NCBI GenBank assembly: GCA_963682055.1
Contig: OY821740.1
Span: 7,565,314 to 7,629,313, forward strand
Source: Primula veris
Lineage: Eukaryota > Streptophyta > Magnoliopsida > Ericales > Primulaceae
Direction of reading: 5' to 3'
DNA: 64,000 nt
Shown: positions 37,171 through 49,399 of the stretch, in pieces
Layout: the number at the start of each line of letters is the position of its first letter
How positions within the stretch are numbered: position 1 is the first letter of the stretch
The notes under the pieces: model-generated
The model's input: the letters and a program-made list of their open reading frames with translations, nothing else
What the model was told of the DNA's origin: nothing
Database searches by the model: none
Made by a program: the position numbers and the translations under genes

Positions 37171-38557
37171 AATTCTGTTGAGAGGTTGATAGCATATATA
37201 TATATTGAATCTGGGTGTAGTCTTGCAGATTTAAATTTCAAGTTTAAATAAAAAAAAAATGATACACAGGTAACACATTAATTCGAAGCTATTGTGTACG
37301 TAATAAGCAAATTCCAATCTATTTTCTTATTAATTCATGTTGATAGCAGTTATTTAATGTAATGAATCAGAATATCAGAGATGATAATATGTCTTATGTG
37401 TATATATATTTACATAAATTGATTCTCTTTTTTAAACCGCCTCACTTCGAAATTTGAAATGTCAATCTTAAAAATATGAAGATCATTTGGTGATTTTATG
37501 ATGCATGGATTACTTGAATATATAGTTCCACGCACGTACTGTATATTAGAACTTAAGTACATAAATAAATATAGTAAATAAATATGTAAATGCATAATGC
37601 ATGCATATGTAATAAATGAGAATAATTGAACCTTTGATCTGCAAGCTCATGAACTGCTGGCAACTTAATCTCTCTTATTTAGGTAATCTTTTTTGTTTGT
37701 AATTATCTTTTTCCGTTTTAAAATGATTAGGGTGTTAATTTAGATTATTATCCTTTTACCCATCCTGTTTTCAAATTCTCTCAATTTACCCTATGAATTT
37801 TAATTTATCAACTTTTACCAACCCTAACCAGTTAAAAATTTCGAGTTTGTGAATTAATTTTTGGGTTATAGAACACTTGCAGTATAATAAACACAAAGTT
37901 GTTAAAAACATTTCTACATTAATAGAAAGATAACAAGGAAGAGGGTCATATGTGAGTTGTTAAGGGTTTGGTGGTGATCACTCGAACAACCCCGTCATTT
38001 GGGTCACCATTTTCTAACATATCTACTGAAGGAAAATCCCGATATATGAATGGACATACAGGAATGAAAAATATATAAAAATTAGAAGGGAAATATGTAA
38101 TATTCTATATATATAATATGATCATATAATCAAATATGGTGAAATTTTCTTACTTACCGTTTGACGTGTTGTAATTATCTTTTCCATTATAATTAAGACA
38201 CAGTCTAATAAAATTAGGAAGTACATAAATAATTATTCATGCATGCATTGAAAGTAGTCAAAGTGGAATCCCCCATTACCCAACATACCTTATTTAAGAT
38301 GACTCAATCATCAATTTGTTTCCCTTTTACTCAAAATGCATGGCAACTGTAATATCAAGATTCAGATTATTGCTTAATTGCAAGACATAATTAGTAGTTT
38401 TGAATACATTAAATTTATGACCATATATACATGTTATTACATTGCATATTATAACGTTCATGTTATATTGGAGAACAATATTTGTTTTTTGTCTTTAATT
38501 GGGATAGTAAAGACAGATATCTTTCCATAATGAAAGATAGATAATATTAACTTACCA

Positions 38558-38568
38558 CTATATAAAGG
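38558..38568 (+). promoter_or_regulatory. TATA box of zinc-finger copy 1
   Basis: CTATATAAAGG, 66 bp before the ATG. The same box with the same spacing precedes copy 4, and the surrounding 5' flank (about 37300-38633) is broadly alike in both. Confidence 0.75.
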
Positions 38569-38633
38569 ATGCCATAACTTGTTAATCTGTCAACCCAGAA
38601 TTCCACAGTAAATCATTCTATACTTTTGTGATC

Positions 38634-39371
38634 ATGGTCTCAGTTAGCCATGATCAAAGCCAACCCAACGTTTCGACCCTCTTGGCATCTTCCGAGAACA
38701 AAAAACATAAGGAGATAGAAAATACCCAAGGTGTATCATCCCATTGGCTTGATAAGAAGCTTTTGAACAAAGAAGATAACAAAAATGACGACTCACCATC
38801 CATGCTTGAACTCAATCTCCTAACGAAACAGGACACATGCGACGAGGCCGGTAAGCAAGAAGAGGACGCTAGAGTTTTTAAGTGCAACTTTTGCAAGAGG
38901 GAGTTTTCAACTTCTCAAGCCCTTGGCGGCCACCAAAATGCGCACAAAGAAGAACGTGCCATAGCAAAAAGGCGTGAGCAGGTGCATATCGGAGCTTTTA
39001 GCCGACAACCATCGTATCCTTATTACTCTTATCCACGTACAAGCTTGTACGATAACCCAATTTATGGGTCTTTTAATAGACTCTCTCTCGGTGTTAGAGC
39101 AGGGTCGATGATACAAAAGCCTTGGTTCTCCGAGTACACATCAAGGAAGGCTGGTTGGCCAAAGGCACATCCACCCCACATTCCAACCTCCTATGGCCGA
39201 CTCGGGCTGATAAGAGATGAAGGTTTTCAAGGGAGGCCATCAAGTTCTAGGTTTCAAAATGGAAATGGCTTTCAAATTCAAGATTTGGGTCTGTTGGCTC
39301 AACCCCAACCAGCAGAGGCTGCTATTAAAGATGAAGACGCATCAGATCTTGATTTGGAATTAAAACTTTAA
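38634..39371 (+). CDS. Single C2H2 zinc-finger protein with EAR repression motifs (ZFP copy 1)
   Basis: Intronless, 245 residues, starting [13 protein letters not shown]. An N-terminal LxLxL-type motif lies in MLELNLLTK. One plant-type finger near residues 83-103, [21 protein letters not shown], has CX2C-X12-HX3H spacing and the canonical QALGGH. A basic stretch ([10 protein letters not shown]), a Tyr/Pro-rich region (PYYSYP) and a C-terminal DLDLELKL motif follow. This is the architecture of the Arabidopsis ZFP1/3/4/7 group: nuclear, small one-finger proteins, several acting as repressors in hormone and germination responses. The DLDLEL tail is a typical EAR motif, so repression is likely. 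The start follows family length and the TATA box 66 bp upstream. This is the best-preserved copy in the array. Confidence 0.92.
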   Translation: MVSVSHDQSQPNVSTLLASSENKKHKEIENTQGVSSHWLDKKLLNKEDNKNDDSPSMLELNLLTKQDTCDEAGKQEEDARVFKCNFCKREFSTSQALGGHQNAHKEERAIAKRREQVHIGAFSRQPSYPYYSYPRTSLYDNPIYGSFNRLSLGVRAGSMIQKPWFSEYTSRKAGWPKAHPPHIPTSYGRLGLIRDEGFQGRPSSSRFQNGNGFQIQDLGLLAQPQPAEAAIKDEDASDLDLELKL

Positions 39372-39739
39372 TCATCGTTTAATTTTCTCATGTTTGCATT
39401 ATTGTTTCAAATTTTATTTCTATGTACTCAAGTGTTGAGTTTATACTCCATATTTATCATGTTTCAAGCAATATAATCTATCTAAAATTTTCTCTCAAAT
39501 CTTTTTGATCAGTAATTTTTACAATGATTGTCTTGTTTCACCTTTTCAATTATTAATGAAAGAGATTATTAACTCATTTGTGCGCGTTTACTAGAGGATG
39601 AACTTGATTTGTGAAATATAAAAGAAAATGAGTGGGCAGCGCTTTTCTCCTATGTCTTTTTGCCTTGCAAATGTTTATATATAGTCGATATAACAAACAA
39701 ATTAAAGGCCTTACAAATGTATAAGTATTACAAAGTTAA

Positions 39740-41199
39740 TTACAAGTATATACGAACGCTGTCTAAATATGTAATTCATCATTTTGCTCTCTTGCCCTCT
39801 TTAATTATTTGTTGATAATAAAAATTCATTCCAGGCACAGGTTTTGAACCATATTAATGGTGAAATGAGTAAACCTAGTTTAGGCCTTCAATTTTTATTT
39901 TTATTTTTATTTTGTAAAGATAAATTTTCATTATTGCATAAACCCGGTCATAGTTCTCTTGGACAAATCCCCATGTTGGCTGTAAAACTATACAGTTCTA
40001 ATCAAATATCAATAATATTAACCTCTATGGCCTTAAATTTTCATAGCAAAAAAGAGCAATTACTCACAAGTGATACACGATCCTTTAAGCAGCTTTTGTA
40101 CAACAAATTTGGAGCAAATGGCAAAGAATTTAAGATGGAGAAAATTATTTAGGTCAAATGGCGACAACTCGTGCCGTTTAGCTCTCTTCCCAGTTAAAGC
40201 AAAATTTTACCACATTTCTAAACGTGTCGCTACTTAATATCTTGACTTTATTCCCTATAGAAACAAAATACAGAACAACCTTCTGTTAATTTTTCAAGAG
40301 AATAAGCCTCAAGGGGAAAAAATTTACACAAAAAATGATGACCAATAGTAAGAAAGCTGTCATTACACTTTCTTTTCCTGGAAAGGTATGTCGTAGACTC
40401 GTATCTATGGTACATTTTACTTCTCACATTGAATGTGAAAAACGAACAACAAAGAAATTCTAAAAAACAAAGTTACCAGAATCGAGTTTTCGGGTCCCTT
40501 CGATAAATCCTATTTCCTCTTTAATGAATAGCCACAAGAGGAAAATCCGGGCTGTTAATAGATCAGTGATTTAAAAAGATCTATCGAGCTGTCACGTGAG
40601 CGTTAAGTGTTGGAAGGTTACCTATATTAGAATTAACCAATTGAAGCTTATGAGCCGTAGTCGGGGCTTAATTAGCAGGACTAAAGAGAAACAAGTTGCA
40701 TAAAGCGGAAACAAATTTTGTCTGAAAATGATAGAACCAATAAACATGAGCCAGATTAAAATACACCTTCGTCACATATGATAGTGCCGACTATTAATTA
40801 CAGGTGGAAGTGGAATACGAGTAGCTAGTCCGATAAGAACTTATTGATGAAACAACCAGGATTTTAGGCAAACTATTTTGTTTTGTTTTTAAACTTGAAC
40901 TTAGTTAGTATAACATATTTATTATCGTCTTCTGTTACTTTAGATGTTTTTTCAGGTAGTAAAACATATTTTTTCCCGGTTTCTGTTACTTCAGATGCTT
41001 TTCATCGAATGTCCTTTGGATTATGGTCGAAAGCCATATGATTATAGACTTCACATACATAATTTAGCTTAAAAATCATAATATTTAGAAAATTCAAAAT
41101 ACCTATATGAGACACAATGTAGGAGTTTACTTCACTGCCTAGGTCCGTCAAAGACCCATTGGCCTCTAAGCTTCGCCATCCCTGTCTCAACACTTAAGT
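39740..41199. repeat. Array downstream blocks F-A-B-C-E, copy 1
   Basis: Landmarks shared with other units: CTGTCTAAATATGTAATTC (F, 39760), TTATTGCATAAACC (A, 39932), GTAGACTCGTAT (B, 40391), AAGTGTTGGAAGGTTACC (C, 40606) and CTTTTCATCGAATGTCCTTT (E, 40997). Short open frames here are not preserved between copies, so I call it non-coding. Confidence 0.85.
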
Positions 41200-41716
41200 G
41201 AGAAGAGGACGCTAGAGTTTTTAAGTGCAACTTTTGCAAGAGAGAGTTTTTAACTTCTCATGCCCCTGGCGGCCACCAAAACGCGCACAAAAAAGAACGT
41301 GCCATAGCAAAAAGACGCGTCAAGGTGCATATTGAAGCTTCTAGCCGATATCCATCGTATCCTTATTACTCTTATCCGCGCTTGTACGATAACCAAATTT
41401 ATGGTTATTTTAATAGACCCTCTATCGGTGTTAGAGCAGGTCGATGATACAAAAGCCTTAGTTCTCCAACTACACGTTAAGGAAGGCTGGTTGGCCAAAG
41501 GCATATCCACCCCACATTCCAACCTCCTATGACCGACTCGGGTTGATAAGAGATGAAGGTTTTCAAGGGAGGCCTTCAAGTTCTAGGTTTCAAAATGGAA
41601 ATAGCTTTGGAGTTCAAGATTTGGGTCTTTTTCATGGATGTAAAAATCTATTGGCTCAACCCCGACCTGCAGAGGTTGATATTCGCATCAGATCTTAATT
41701 TGGAATTAAAACTTTA
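41200..41716 (+). pseudogene. Zinc-finger pseudogene copy 2, N-terminally truncated
   Basis: Homology to copies 1 and 4 begins abruptly at AGAAGAGGACGCTAGAG, just before the finger, so about 80 N-terminal codons, the start and the promoter are missing. The finger retains Cys and His, but QALGGH has become HAPGGH. A 1-base deletion (GCAGGTCGATG versus GCAGGGTCGATG in copy 1, near 41440) shifts the frame into TGA. A deletion near 41683 removes the KDEDA region, and the final stop codon is lost. Non-functional. Confidence 0.9.
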
Positions 41717-41939
41717 TTCATTGTTTCATTTTTTTCAGATTTGAATTATTGTTTCAAATTTTATTTCTATATACTCAAGTGTTTAGTTTATACTCCAAAT
41801 TTATCATGTTTCAGGCAATATAATCTATCTAAAATTTTCTCTTAAATATTTATGATGAGTAGTTTTTGTAATGATTGTCTTGTTTTATCTTTGCAATTAT
41901 TAATGAAAAAGATTATTATAAGAAACTAATAAAGTGCAT

Positions 41940-43569
41940 ACTTATATAGCTCATTTGTGCACGTTTAATCAGAGGATGAACTTGATTTGTGTAATGAGTA
42001 AACCTAGCTACGACCTAGTTTTTTTTGTAAAGAGAAATTTTCATTATTGCATAAACCTGGTCATAGTTCTCCCATCGGACAAATCCCCATGTTGGCTCTA
42101 AAACTATATATATTTCCAATCAGATATCAATAATAACGTTTGCGGCCTTAAATATTCACAGCAAAGAGAGCAATTGCTCACAAGTGATACACGGTCCTTT
42201 AACCAGCTTTTGTACAACAAATTTGGAGCAAATGGAGAAAATTTTAAGATCGAAGAAGCTATTTAGGTCAAATGGCGACAACTCGTGCTGCTTGGCTCTC
42301 TTCCCAGTTAAAGAATTTTTTTACGACATTTCTAGTCGTGGCACTATTTAATATCTTGGCTTCATTTTCAATAGAAACAAAATGCAGAACAACCTTCTGT
42401 TAATTTTTCAAAGGAATAAACTAAAGGGAAATTCTTTTACATAAAAAATGATGGACCAATAGTAAGAAAGCTGTCATTACACCTTTTTTTTTTTCTGGAA
42501 AGGTATGTGTAGACTCGTATGTATGGTACATTTTACTTCTCACATTGAATGCGAAAAACGAACAACAAATTAAGCAATTCTAAAAAAGAAAGCTACCATA
42601 ATCGAGTTTCCGGATCCCTTCAATAAATCTTATTTGCTATTCAATGAATAGCCACAAGAGGAAAAGTTGTTAATTAATAGATCAGTGATTTAAAAAGATC
42701 TATCGAGCTCTCACGTGAGCGTCAAGTGTTGGAAGGTTACCTTTATTAGAACTAACCAATCGAAGCTTATCAGCCGTAGTCGGAGCTTAAGCAGAACTAA
42801 AGAGAATCTAAGTTGCATAAAGAGAAAATTAATTAAAAAAATCTAATCTAGTTAATTAATAGCCAAGAAAGAGTGGTTTGTGAGCGTGCATGAAAGGACT
42901 ACGAACCACCCCGAGTTAGGGGGAAAAAGGAGATCGGCTTGCGTACACCCAGCATTGGATACTATATTCGCATTCAATGACATTGATAAGGTACTTTATA
43001 CATTTATAAATGCTTTTCATGAATCCCGAACCTAGAAGGGCCATCCTTGGATCCAACATACGGACTACGGTGATCTCTAACTACTTTTTGTGAAGTTGAT
43101 AAATTATTTTTCCGTCGTGACAATATATAAAATCGTATCAAAGATATATCACCATAAGGTTTGCACACTACAATAAGTGCAAGTATAAACATATTATGTT
43201 CCTTCTTTCCTTTTTGTATAATCAAAATCTACCTAAGTTTTGTGTTTTGAAATACGATTCATTTAGTGATTTTCTGACCGGTGAGTTTTACTTTTTTTAA
43301 TGAAACGACTCTACTTTATAAACAGAAAAATTAAATTGTGGGACAAGGACCGCCATAATGGTCATAATAAGACCGCAATATTCTGATAGCAAGTAGCTGA
43401 AATCGAAAAACTACAACATAGAGTCTAAAACCGCCGTTTAAGAGGGGGAAAATTACTAATAAAAGCCGTCATTTATGATGGGTTACTTGATTTTAAATAT
43501 GTAATTATAAGTATATACGAACGCTGACTAAATATGTAATTCATCATTTTGCTCTCTTGCCTTCTTTTA
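41940..43569. repeat. Array blocks A-B-C-D-F after pseudogene 2
   Basis: A (42043), B (42510), C (42722), D (42890-43400) and F (43500-43566). From about 42490 to 43560 it is almost identical to 53040-54118. Block F is joined directly to D, without the zinc-finger gene that separates them at copies 1 and 4. Confidence 0.85.
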
Positions 43570-43789
43570 TTGGGTGAATGCCCAAAACATACAACGTGTT
43601 ATAAAATATTACCAAAACATACAACTTAAACAAATTTTCCCAAAACATACAATTGACTCAAATAGAAACAAAAATATATTTCTCTTCACTTACCAAAAAA
43701 AATCTTTCTCCTCTCTCTCTTCGCGCTCTCTCTTTCTAAATCATCATTTTTTTTTTCACAAAAGACTACCTTATTTAATGTTAAAATGA

Positions 43790-45000
43790 CTTCTAAACCG
43801 AAAAAAATAAAATTACAACAAAAAATAAAAAAGTCGAGAATCCGAAAAAACCCAAAAAATGCTGAAAAAACCTTTAAAAAAGTCACGAATCCGAAAAAAT
43901 CCAAAAAAATGGTAAAAAATAAAAAAAAACCAATAAAAATCCAAAATCATCAAAAAATTCAAAAAATTCAAAAAATTCGAGAATCCGAAAAAACCGAAAA
44001 AAGGCTGGAAAAACCTTTTAAAAAGTCGGGAACCCGAAAAAGCCCAAAAAATGGTTAAAAAAAGTAAAAAAAAAAACAAAGAAAAATCCAAAATCACAAA
44101 AAGAATGAAAAAAAGTTCACAAAAGTCGAGAACCCGAAAAAACCAAAAAAGTGCTGAAAAAACCTTTAAAAAGTCGGGAACCCGAAAAAACTCCAAAAAA
44201 GTGGCAAAAACAAAAAAAAAACCAAGAAAAATACAAAATCTCAAAAATATATAAAAATAAAGTTCAAAAAAGTCGAGAATCCGAAAAAACCCCCAAAATA
44301 TGGTAAAAAAAAAAATACAAAATTACAAAAAAAATATATGAAAAAAGTTCAAAAAAGTCAAGAATTCAAAAAAACCCAAAATATGCTGAATTTTTTTTTA
44401 AAAAGTCGGTAACCCCAAAAAACCCAAAAAAAGGGTTAAAAAAAAACCAAGAAAAATCAAGAAAAATCCAAAATAACAAAAAAATGAAAAAAGTTCAAAA
44501 AAGTCGAGAACCCGAAAAAATCCAAAAAAGGCTTTTAAAAGGTCGGGAACCCGAAAAAGCCCAAAAAATGGTTAAAAAAAGTAAAAAAACAAAGAAAAAG
44601 CCAAAATCACAAAAAGAATGAAAAAAGTTTACAAAAGTCGAGAACCCGAAAAACCAAAAAACTACTGAAAAAACCTTTAAAAAGTTGAAAACCGGAAAAA
44701 AAATCCAAAAAAGTGTCAAAAAAAAAAACCAAGAAAAATTCAAAATCACAAAATTATATAAAAATAAAGTTAAAAAAGTCGAGAACTCGAAAAAAATAGT
44801 AAAAAACAAAAAAAAAATGAAAAAAGTTCAAAAAATTCGAGAATCCAAAAAAACTCAAAATATGCTGAAAAAACTTTTAAAAAAGTCGGTAACCCGTAAA
44901 AAGGCAAAAAAATGGTTAAAAAAAAAACCCAAAAAAAACCCAAAAAAAATCCAAAAAAAAAAAAATGAAAATGAAAAAAGCTCGAAAAGCCCGGAAAATC
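43790..45000. repeat. ~140-bp A-rich tandem array
   Basis: AAAGTCGAGAA-CCCGAAAAA and GCTGAAAAAACCTTTAAAAA recur every ~140 bp (near 43833, 43975, 44123, 44262, 44500, 44637, 44779 and 44836), about eight diverged units. Translation gives lysine-rich open frames on both strands purely because of the A-richness. Confidence 0.8.
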
Positions 45001-45039
45001 CGATTGTGTATATTTTTTTTCTTATTTTTTATGCATTCT

Positions 45040-47130
45040 TTGGTATTGTGTATTTAATTTTTTGTATTATTTATGCATTTTTTTGATTGTATATGCCCTT
45101 TTATCGATCGTTTATGCATTTTTTTGGATTGTGTATGCAACTTTCTCGATTGTGTATTCATTTTTTTGGATTATGTATATCTTTTTTTTTATTGGTTATG
45201 CACTTTTTAATATTGTGTATGCACTTTTTAAATTGGATAGACAATGATGATTTTTCATACTGTTTGCAAAATTACATTGTGCATGCCATATGAAATCATC
45301 ACTTTTTATGTGCAATGTATAACAATGTATTGTGTATGTATGTATTGCGTATTCCCGTATTAAAAAACATGTATAAATTATGTGTTGTGTATGCATGTAT
45401 TAAATAAAATGTATAAAAAATGTATTGTGTATGTCCGTATTAAAAAAACATGTATAAACTATGTATTGTATATGCCTGTATTAAAGAGCATGTATAAAAA
45501 GTGTATTGTGTATGCATAATAAGAAAAATATAAAAAATGGACAGTGTCAATGAATACAGAATGTATTGTGTATGACTGTATTAAAGAACGTGTATAAACA
45601 ATGTATTGTGTATGTCTGTATTAAAAATCATGTATAAAATATATATTGTGTATGTATGTATTAAAGAGCATGCACAAATGGTGTATTGTGTGTGTCTGTA
45701 TTAAAAAAAATGTATAAACTGTGTACTGTGTATGTCTGTATTAAAGAGCATGTATAAATAATGTATTGTGTATGCCCGTAATAAAAAAATATGTATAAAC
45801 TGTGTATTGTGTATACGTGTATTAAAGATCATGTATAAAATATGTATTGTGTATGCCTGTATTAAAGATCATGTATAAATAGTTTATTGTGTATGCTCAT
45901 ATTAAAAAACATGTATAAACTATGTATTATGTATGCTTGTATTAAAGAGCATGTATAATTAATGTATTGAGTATGCCCGTATTAAAAAAACATGTATAAA
46001 CTGTGTATTGTGTATGCTTGTATTAAAGAGTATGTATAAAATATGTATTGTGTATGACTGTATTAAAGAGAATGTATAAACACTATATTAACAATTTAAT
46101 CGGCATTTTTCATATCGAGGAACAGAATATATCAACAACACATCACTTTTATCCAAATGCGACCAAATATTATAAATTTTAGCTACCAAATTTTCAAAAC
46201 TTATATCGATTTGAATTGCAATTATAACCATCTTAGAACTAGCAACCGTGACAACATCTAGATTGCACATCATTAAAATACTGCCTATTGCACTACAAAA
46301 CAACATAAACAAAACACGCAAAAAGTGTAAATGGATAAACAATGTATTGTGTATGCCTGTATTAAAAAACATGTATAAAAAATGTATTGTGTATGCCTGT
46401 ATTAAAGAACATGTATAAAAGATGTATTGTGTATGTTTGTATTAAAGAACATGTATAAAAGATGTATTGTATATGCATGTATAAAAAGAACATGTATAAA
46501 AGATGTATTGTGTATGTCTGTATTAAAAAACATGTATAAAAAACATATTGTGTATGGCTGTATTAAACATGTATAAAAAATATATTGTGTATGCATGTTT
46601 TAAATAACATGTATAAAAAACTCAATACATCTTTTTTGTGTATGGATAATAAACAAAAAAAAAAATACAGTCTCAATGGATACACAATGTACTACGTATA
46701 GATTTATAAAAGAGCGTATATAGCAATGTATTGTGTATGCATGTATTAAAGAGCATGTATAAACACTATATTGCGTATGTCTATATTTAATAGCATGTAT
46801 AAACTGTGTATTGTGTATGCATGTATTAAAGAACATGTATAAAAAAATGTATTGTGTATGCCTGTATTAAACAACCTGTATAAAAAACATAATACATCTT
46901 TTTTTATATGGATAATAACCTAAACACAAAAAATACAGTCTCAATAGATACACAATGTACTGCGTATGAATTTATAAAAGAGCGTATATAATAATTTATT
47001 GTGTATGTCTGTATTAAACAGCATGTATAAACACTATATTGCGTATGTCTATATTTAATAGCATGTATAAACTGTGTATTGTGTATGCCTGTATTAAATA
47101 ACATGTATAAACAATGTATTGTGTATGGAT
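45040..47130. repeat. ~40-bp TG/TA-rich satellite, two blocks
   Basis: The unit TGTATTGTGTATGCCTGTAT-TAAAGAACATGTATAAA repeats every ~40 bp, roughly 20 units at 45300-46085 and about as many at 46330-47130. A unique 250-bp stretch separates the blocks. A shorter related repeat (TTGTGTATGCAYTTTTTTGGA) leads in at 45040-45240. Confidence 0.85.
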
Positions 47131-47824
47131 AATAAAAACACAATACACTGTTATTAAAAAATTAAAAAAAAAACACAAAACACAAAACAGTGTTAATATT
47201 CGGCATCTCGAGTCTATTTTATTTCTTTATCAATCATATTATTATAACAAAATACCAATTTCCGAAAAAATATTAAGAAAATAACCAACGCAAACCCAGA
47301 TATATCGTCAACTAATTTCTTCGAAAAATAATCCTATTTCATATACAATTTGAGATGAATAAAATCCGAATAAAACCCTAATCGAAAACAACCTCGTAAA
47401 TAACTCTGTATTTAAATCGATTTATGAATAATAAACCTTAATTCGAACAATAAACTAGAGAAATCCGACGAAGAGAAACTGAGTATTCGAAACAATAAAA
47501 ATACGGATCAAAATCGCCTAATTAAAAGCGAATTTATGGTTTGATAGAATGATTCGACGGAGGTGTATAAAAAAAGTATTTTGTATAGATGTTAATTATG
47601 CGGTTTATATGGTGAGTGGGTTTGACTCCAAATTAAAGTGAGATAGATATATAAATACGTATGTATAGATAAAGAGGGAGACAGAGAAAAAAAAACTGTT
47701 AAAAAAATATAAATGATTTATTATTTATAATTTTAATTAGTTGTATGTTTTGAGAATAAAGTGTTGGGGTGTAACTTTTTGATAATTAGTTTAAAATAGT
47801 TGTATTTTTTGATAATTTTCCCAA

Positions 47825-48256
47825 TTATTTGTTGATAATAAAAATTCATTCCAGGCACCAGGTTTTGAACCATATTAATGGTGAAATGAGTAAACCTACT
47901 AGGCCTTAAATTTTTATTTTTACTTTGTAAAGATAAATTTTCATTATTGCATAAACCCGGTCATAGTTCATTACTCACAAGTGATACACGGTCAGCAGCT
48001 TTTGTACAACAAATTTGGAGCAAATGGCAAAGAATTTAAGATGGAGAAAATTATTTAGGTCAAATGGCGACAACTCGATCGTGCTTCTTGGCTCTCTTCC
48101 TAGTTAAAGCAAAATTTTACGACATTTCTAGGCGTGTCACTACTTAATATCTCGACTTGTTTTTCTATAGAAACAAAATACAGAACAACCTTCTGTTATT
48201 TTTTCAAGAGAATAAGCTCAAGGGAAAAAAAATTACATAAAAAATGATGACCAATA
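47825..48256. repeat. Array blocks F/A resumed after the satellite element
   Basis: AATTATTTGTTGATAATAAA continues block F exactly where it stopped at 43566. Block A continues to 48254, where the pogo element enters at a TA. Confidence 0.85.
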
Positions 48257-48483
48257 CAGTTAAAACTCGATAAATTAATGTTCGATAAAGTAATAATCTC
48301 GCTAATATAATAATTTCTTCCTGTCCTGAGTTGGACCAATGGAGTAAAGTAATATTCTCGTTAAATGCATTAAGTAATAAAAAAAAATATATTAAGTTTC
48401 TGGTTAAATTTATTAAGAAAAATATATAATGTAGATCAAATTGTTCAATCAATCAACAATACCATCATAATAATTATTTTATT

Positions 48484-49078
48484 TTAAAATATGTATCTAT
48501 AGTTGATTGTTTTTTTCCCGGTTAAACCAAAATAAACCTCATCTTTGACTTTTTGTAAATCTTGTATAATATCCGGAATATTTTGCTCGTGTTGGAACAA
48601 GTAGTTGGTTAAGGTGACTATTGCTTGAAATGACGCATTTGACGACACGTTTGGGATAACGCTACTATCATCTGATTCCGGATCATTTTCATCATCATTG
48701 TTCATTACCGATTGAATAATTTTTTTCGTCTGTAGGTGATTCCATAACCGAATCATTCTCGTTAGGATAGTTCAAAATATGTTCAACATCCATCACATTT
48801 CTATATCGTAAATTAGAAATGACATCATATAATCCTTCGATATCTTCATCTAATTCACCAACTTCCGATTCGGGAACATTGTTTTCTTCTGATCGAATCT
48901 TGCAATGCCAAAAATAATTTGCAATTGTTGTTTTCTTTAAATCAAAATTCCAAGTCATACCAGCTTGCAAATATTTTTGGCTAATAGTTGGATTATTTTT
49001 CTTATGCTTGCATATTGCACTCCTTATTTTATCGGTTAAAATTGATTTTTTTACTCCTTTTAAATGATGAGAAGACAT
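48484..49078 (-). pseudogene. Internally deleted pogo-like transposase remnant
   Basis: From ATG at 49078 (MSSHHLKGVKKSI) comes an N-terminal helix-turn-helix-like part (DKIRSAICKHKKNNPTISQK). It passes directly into the family's acidic C-terminal region (LRYRNVMDVEHILNYPNEND, SVIPNVSS, QHEQNIPDIIQDLQKVKDEV). The catalytic DDE domain, several hundred residues, is absent. A frameshift in the A run near 48725 separates SPTDE from KIIQSVMNNDDEN. It cannot be catalytic. The DNA-binding segment is still open and could in principle be a short protein, but I have no sign of expression. Confidence 0.8.
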
Positions 49079-49399
49079 TGTAACATAAAAATAAAAAATG
49101 TACTCACAATTTCCTCCAAACATCCACATTTTATAGGTTAAGAATAAATCTTTTCTAATTTTTAGATACATTAAGTTGCACAAAAACTTTTAAGTTTTTC
49201 TACATTCAAATAATATGTATAGTGTCTTTTGATTTTTCTTATCACATATACAATGTATATATGTTATATTGGAAAACTCTATTTAAAATAATAAATATTC
49301 ATTTATCGATAAATGAATAATTTATTAATTTAATCGATAAATTAATAAACTCGATAAATGAATAATTTTTTTCGGTCTCAAATGTATTACTTTAAACAG

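Larger units (their letters stand above)
43570..47824. mobile_element. 4.26-kb inverted-repeat element filled with two satellite arrays
   Basis: It interrupts the F/A junction that is continuous at 54119. The ends are imperfect inverted repeats: TTGGGTGAATGCCC at left, and TTGGGAAAATTATC reading in from the right, each followed by a version of AAAACATACAAC (about 20 of 26 positions agree). TTA flanks both sides (43567-43569 and 47825-47827). There is no transposase. The interior is two tandem arrays plus about 700 bp of unique sequence (47150-47824). A 3-bp TTA flank fits PIF/Harbinger, but the end sequence is not diagnostic, so I leave the superfamily open. Confidence 0.7.

Noticed and set aside
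39844..40152. 102-codon open frame downstream of zinc-finger copy 1 (block A), with partial echoes near 52.9 and 58.3 kb
   Set aside because: Start, length and frame are not kept among the copies, and there is no domain. Treated as non-coding array sequence.
43004..43225. 73-codon minus-strand open frame conserved in blocks D at 43.0, 53.6 and 55.1 kb
   Set aside because: Two copies are identical only because the DNA is a recent duplicate. The third changes many residues, and the oldest block (36.9 kb) does not keep the frame.
43786..45086. Lysine-rich open reading frames on the plus strand and Phe-rich ones on the minus strand
   Set aside because: They arise from the A-rich ~140-bp tandem array. 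Frames shift between units and there is no start context or known domain.
45300..47130. Regularly spaced short repeats resembling a CRISPR array
   Set aside because: The units are contiguous with no unique spacers, and this is plant nuclear DNA.
46088..47143. Repeat peptides (YTIHCLYMFFNT-like) on the minus strand suggesting a repetitive protein
   Set aside because: They are simple translations of the ~40-bp satellite, interrupted by stops.
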